Positions 61,600 to 64,000 of a DNA stretch of 64,000 bases are shown here, one piece after another (within the stretch, counting starts at the first letter, position 1; every line of letters begins with the position of its first letter). The translations under genes were made by a program, and so were the position numbers. Under the pieces are notes generated by a model. It made no database searches. It was given only the letters and a program-made list of their open reading frames with translations, and had not been told where the DNA came from. Source of the stretch: Brassicibacter mesophilus (GTDB taxonomy: Bacteria; Bacillota; Clostridia; Tissierellales; Proteiniboraceae); contig NZ_JBNPXI010000006.1 in NCBI RefSeq assembly GCF_050433385.1, forward strand, positions 130,641 through 194,640. Reading direction: 5' to 3'.

Positions 61600-61617
61600 T
61601 TTGTGATGAATTTGTGA
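61600..61617. promoter_or_regulatory. Direct repeats with 11-bp period between efflux operon and two-component genes
   Basis: TTTGTGA occurs at 61600-61606 and 61611-61617, 11 bp apart and within a longer repeat TTTGTGATGAA/TTTGTGAGGAA. Tandem half-sites one helical turn apart are the usual target of OmpR/PhoB-type regulators. It sits about 55 bp from the adaptor start and 100 bp from the regulator start. Confidence 0.5.
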
Positions 61618-61718
61618 GGAATCTATGGTCTAGAAATGAGTTTTTCTTATACCTAGTTTTTATGTAAATAATTTATGTTATTATAAATCTAGAAACGTAT
61701 TTGTAAGGAGTGATTGGT

Positions 61719-62399
61719 TTGAATGACATAAAAATTCTTGTTGTTGATGATGAGGCCAAGATGAGAAAACTAGTCAAAATATATCTTAATAAAGAAGGAT
61801 ATTGTGTTGAAGAAGCAGTTGATGGCGAGGATGCTTTAGAAAAATTCTTTTCGTCTCAATTTTCACTTGTTTTATTAGATGTGATGATGCCAAATGTCGA
61901 TGGATGGAGTGTATGTAAAAGAATCAGAGAAAGTTCTTCAGTTCCAATCATCATGTTTACAGCTAGAGGAGAAGAATATGATAAATTGTTCGGATTTGAA
62001 CTAGGTGTTGATGATTATATAACTAAGCCATTTAGTCCTAAGGAAATGATAGCTAGGATTAAAGCAGTTTTAAAAAGAAGTCTTGGCAACAAAAAAATAA
62101 ATCACGAGCTTAAGCTAGATCATATAATTTTAGTGCCTATGTCTAGACAGGTCTTTGTTGATGATAAAGAAGTCAATTTAACTCCAAAAGAATATGAACT
62201 ATTATATTTTCTTGCTTTAAATCAAAATATTGTGTTCTCAAGAGAGCAGCTTCTTAGTAAGGTATGGGGGTATAGCTATACTGGAGATGTAAGAACAGTT
62301 GATACTCATATTAAACAATTGAGAGAAAAACTCGGAAAACATAAACGGTGCATACATACAATTTGGGGAACAGGATATAAATTTAAGGTAGGAGAATAA
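61719..62399 (+). CDS. OmpR/PhoB-family response regulator
   Basis: This 226-aa DNA-binding regulator has a receiver domain (IKILVVDDEAKMRKLV; phosphoacceptor Asp in LVLLDVMMPNVDGWS; Lys in ITKPFSPKE). The winged-helix output domain (about 130-226) contains LTPKEYELLYFLALNQN, VWGYSYTGDVRTVDTHIKQLREKLG and the terminal IHTIWGTGYKF. The preferred start is TTG at 61719, eight bases after AAGGAG; a GTG at 61710 overlaps that ribosome site. It is 1 bp upstream of the kinase gene. Confidence 0.93.
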   Translation: MNDIKILVVDDEAKMRKLVKIYLNKEGYCVEEAVDGEDALEKFFSSQFSLVLLDVMMPNVDGWSVCKRIRESSSVPIIMFTARGEEYDKLFGFELGVDDYITKPFSPKEMIARIKAVLKRSLGNKKINHELKLDHIILVPMSRQVFVDDKEVNLTPKEYELLYFLALNQNIVFSREQLLSKVWGYSYTGDVRTVDTHIKQLREKLGKHKRCIHTIWGTGYKFKVGE

Positions 62400-62400
62400 A

Positions 62401-63798
62401 ATGAGAACTATTTTAGGTAAGCTATGGCTTGGTATCACGTCTTTGGTTATTATAATCATTTTACTTCTTTGGATGTTTCAAATAGTTTTCTTAAGAAAGT
62501 TTTATATAGAAGAAAGAAAAAGCTATTTGTCAGATAAAGGTAACCAAATATCATCTATATTAATAAAAAACAATTATGTTATAACAAATAGTGTTAAAGA
62601 AGAGCTTGAATCTTTTTTGCCTTCACTTGATATTAGAGTACTAGTTACTGATAATAAAGATAATATTATTTATCCTGATGCTCCAGGCGAAAAATTCGGG
62701 AATAACAAGAAACCTCAATTTAATTTAAATAGAAATAAAGCTTTTGAAAAAGAGATTTATCTTCTACCAAGAAGATTCCCTCATTTCGATTCCGCTTTTA
62801 TATTAGTCAAAGTACCTATTATCATGGATAAAAAATTAGTCGGTAATGTGATGTTGACTTCTCCTTTGGCTCCAATAGAAGAAACGACAGCAATCTTGAA
62901 AAAACAATTATCTATTATAACGCTGATATCATTAGTAATTGCTTCACTATTAGCACTAGTATTTGCTAGATATTTTTCGAATCCAATACTTAAGATCACA
63001 AATGCATCAAAGAAAATGGCTGAAGGTGATTTTTCAGCTAATGTTGATATCAAGTCTAAAGATGAAATTGGCATTTTAGGTAACACTATAAACAATATGG
63101 CCATACAGCTTGGACAAACTGAAACCCTTAGAAAAGAATTTATTGCAAATATTTCACATGAGCTTAAAACACCAATAAGTTTAATTAAAGCTTACGGAGA
63201 ACTTATTAAGGATATTGAACTAAATGAAAAAAACAAACATGAATATTTAGATATTATAATTGATGAAAGTAATAGATTAAATGATATTGTTGAAGATATT
63301 TTGTATCTATCTAAAATGGAAGCAGGAATTTATAAGCTAGAGTACAGTGATTTTTCTATTGTAGAACTCATAAACCAAGTCGTTGAAAAGCTTAATTATT
63401 TTGCACTCCAAAAAAATATTAAGATTAAGGTTGAAATCAATAATTATCATACTAATATTTATGCTGACGAAAATAAAATGTATCAAGTATTCTATAATCT
63501 AGTAAACAATGCTATTAATCACTCATTCAATAATAGTTCGATCTCTATAAATATAACAAACATAGAAAATATAGTACGAGTAGAGATTTCTGATAATGGT
63601 AAGGGGATTTCCGAAGAAGATCTTCCTTATATTTGGGATAGGTTTTATAAAGCTGATAAGTCCAGAAAACGAGATAATAGTGGTACAGGATTAGGAATGT
63701 CAATTGTTAAAAATATATTAGATGCACATAACTTTAAATATGGTATTGAAAGCGAAATTAACAAAGGAACATGTGTATGGATAGAAATTGAAGAATAA
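62401..63798 (+). CDS. HAMP-containing sensor histidine kinase
   Basis: This is a membrane sensor of 465 aa. Helix 1 (about 8-28) is followed by a small extracytoplasmic domain (about 30-165), helix 2 (LSIITLISLVIASLLALVF), HAMP, the H-box FIANISHELKTPISLIKAYGEL, the N-box NLVNNAINHS, and G-boxes DNGKGISEEDLPYIWDRF and GTGLGMSIVKNIL. It is paired with the response regulator directly upstream. Divergence from the MacAB-like operon suggests it controls that exporter in response to an envelope-active compound, which is inferred. Confidence 0.93.
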   Translation: MRTILGKLWLGITSLVIIIILLLWMFQIVFLRKFYIEERKSYLSDKGNQISSILIKNNYVITNSVKEELESFLPSLDIRVLVTDNKDNIIYPDAPGEKFGNNKKPQFNLNRNKAFEKEIYLLPRRFPHFDSAFILVKVPIIMDKKLVGNVMLTSPLAPIEETTAILKKQLSIITLISLVIASLLALVFARYFSNPILKITNASKKMAEGDFSANVDIKSKDEIGILGNTINNMAIQLGQTETLRKEFIANISHELKTPISLIKAYGELIKDIELNEKNKHEYLDIIIDESNRLNDIVEDILYLSKMEAGIYKLEYSDFSIVELINQVVEKLNYFALQKNIKIKVEINNYHTNIYADENKMYQVFYNLVNNAINHSFNNSSISINITNIENIVRVEISDNGKGISEEDLPYIWDRFYKADKSRKRDNSGTGLGMSIVKNILDAHNFKYGIESEINKGTCVWIEIEE

Positions 63799-63963
63799 GG
63801 TACAGATGAACTTCTTTGAAACTAAATACTTCTTTATCCTTAATATCTATAAAAATATAATTAACCCGTTGTGCTAGTTAAAATTTACAAATAGAAAAAC
63901 CCCAGAACATTATGTTAACCTATCATTAATAACGACAAAGAAATTAAGATAGGAGGATAACAT

Positions 63964-64000
63964 ATGCTGGAGTTTACTAAAGAATATTCTATCAAAGAAA
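63964..64000 (+). CDS. Start of a gene cut by the window edge
   Basis: An ATG at 63964, six bases after AGATAGGAGGATAACAT-type ribosome sequence, opens a frame MLEFTKEYSIKE that runs off the window. Only 12 codons are visible, so no function can be given. The 165-bp gap before it shows no clear terminator for the kinase gene. Confidence 0.55.
   Translation, partial: MLEFTKEYSIKE

Noticed and set aside
1..64000. tRNA or rRNA genes
   Set aside because: I saw no cloverleaf with GGTTCGAATC-type T-arm and no rRNA-like conserved stretches.

Overview
The window is AT-rich, densely coded DNA from a low-GC Gram-positive anaerobe, most likely a Clostridia/Tissierellia-type member of the Bacillota. 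Three things support this: strong GGAGG-type ribosome sites with ATG/GTG/TTG starts, lipobox lipoproteins in place of periplasmic proteins, and a CotF-type spore coat protein alongside DcuS/CitA, U32 and NuoEF-type anaerobe genes. I see no rRNA, tRNA or CRISPR array.

Layout. 1-7.2 kb (minus): a lactose/galactose operon read as ROK regulator, galT, galK, galE, lacZ, with lacZ cut by the window edge. 7.5-12.3 kb (plus): a complete branched-chain amino acid ABC importer (livJHMGF). 12.3-15.1 kb: a RIC/ScdA Fe-S repair protein, an exported repeat protein and a lipoate-protein ligase. 15.1-18.2 kb: a small scarred accessory patch with tiny membrane peptides, a duplicated 120-bp promoter-like block, an IS4-superfamily transposase with a damaged 5' end and a broken secreted-protein gene. 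18.2-23.0 kb (minus): a pyruvate dehydrogenase operon (pdhA, pdhB, pdhC, lpd); its E2 needs lipoate, which the nearby lplA could supply.

23.1-39.6 kb is the most interesting region. It resembles a flavin-based extracellular electron transfer locus: a type II NADH dehydrogenase fused to a DoxX-like membrane domain, polyprenyl diphosphate synthase, UbiA prenyltransferase, UbiD decarboxylase, an ABC importer, an FMN-binding lipoprotein, the FMN transferase ApbE and a PplA-like double FMN-binding lipoprotein. A CitA/DcuS-type two-component system is translationally coupled to the small FMN-binding lipoprotein. Compared with the Listeria-type locus, it adds UbiD, an SsuABC-like importer and the two-component system. 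I see no EetA/EetB or ECF riboflavin transporter genes here. The predicted flow is NADH to NDH-2, to a (demethyl)menaquinone, to surface FMN-lipoproteins, to an external acceptor.

39.7-47.5 kb: a chemoreceptor, then a NuoE/NuoF/giant NuoG-like flavin-based oxidoreductase whose large subunit fuses a GltD/NfnB-type module to a formate-dehydrogenase-like domain that has lost its catalytic Sec/Cys. 48.0-50.3 kb: a split permease (one half carrying a ferredoxin domain) and a cupin, divergent from a Crp/Fnr regulator with a perfect palindrome between them. 50.4-57.9 kb: another chemoreceptor, a stalk-domain exported protein, a CstA-type transporter, a spore coat protein, a DUF1232 protein and an acetyltransferase. 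58.0-63.8 kb: a MacAB/YknXYZ-like efflux operon divergent from an OmpR-type two-component system. A new gene begins at the right edge.

Functions rest on motif and family recognition by eye. Operators, promoters and system-level roles are inferences.
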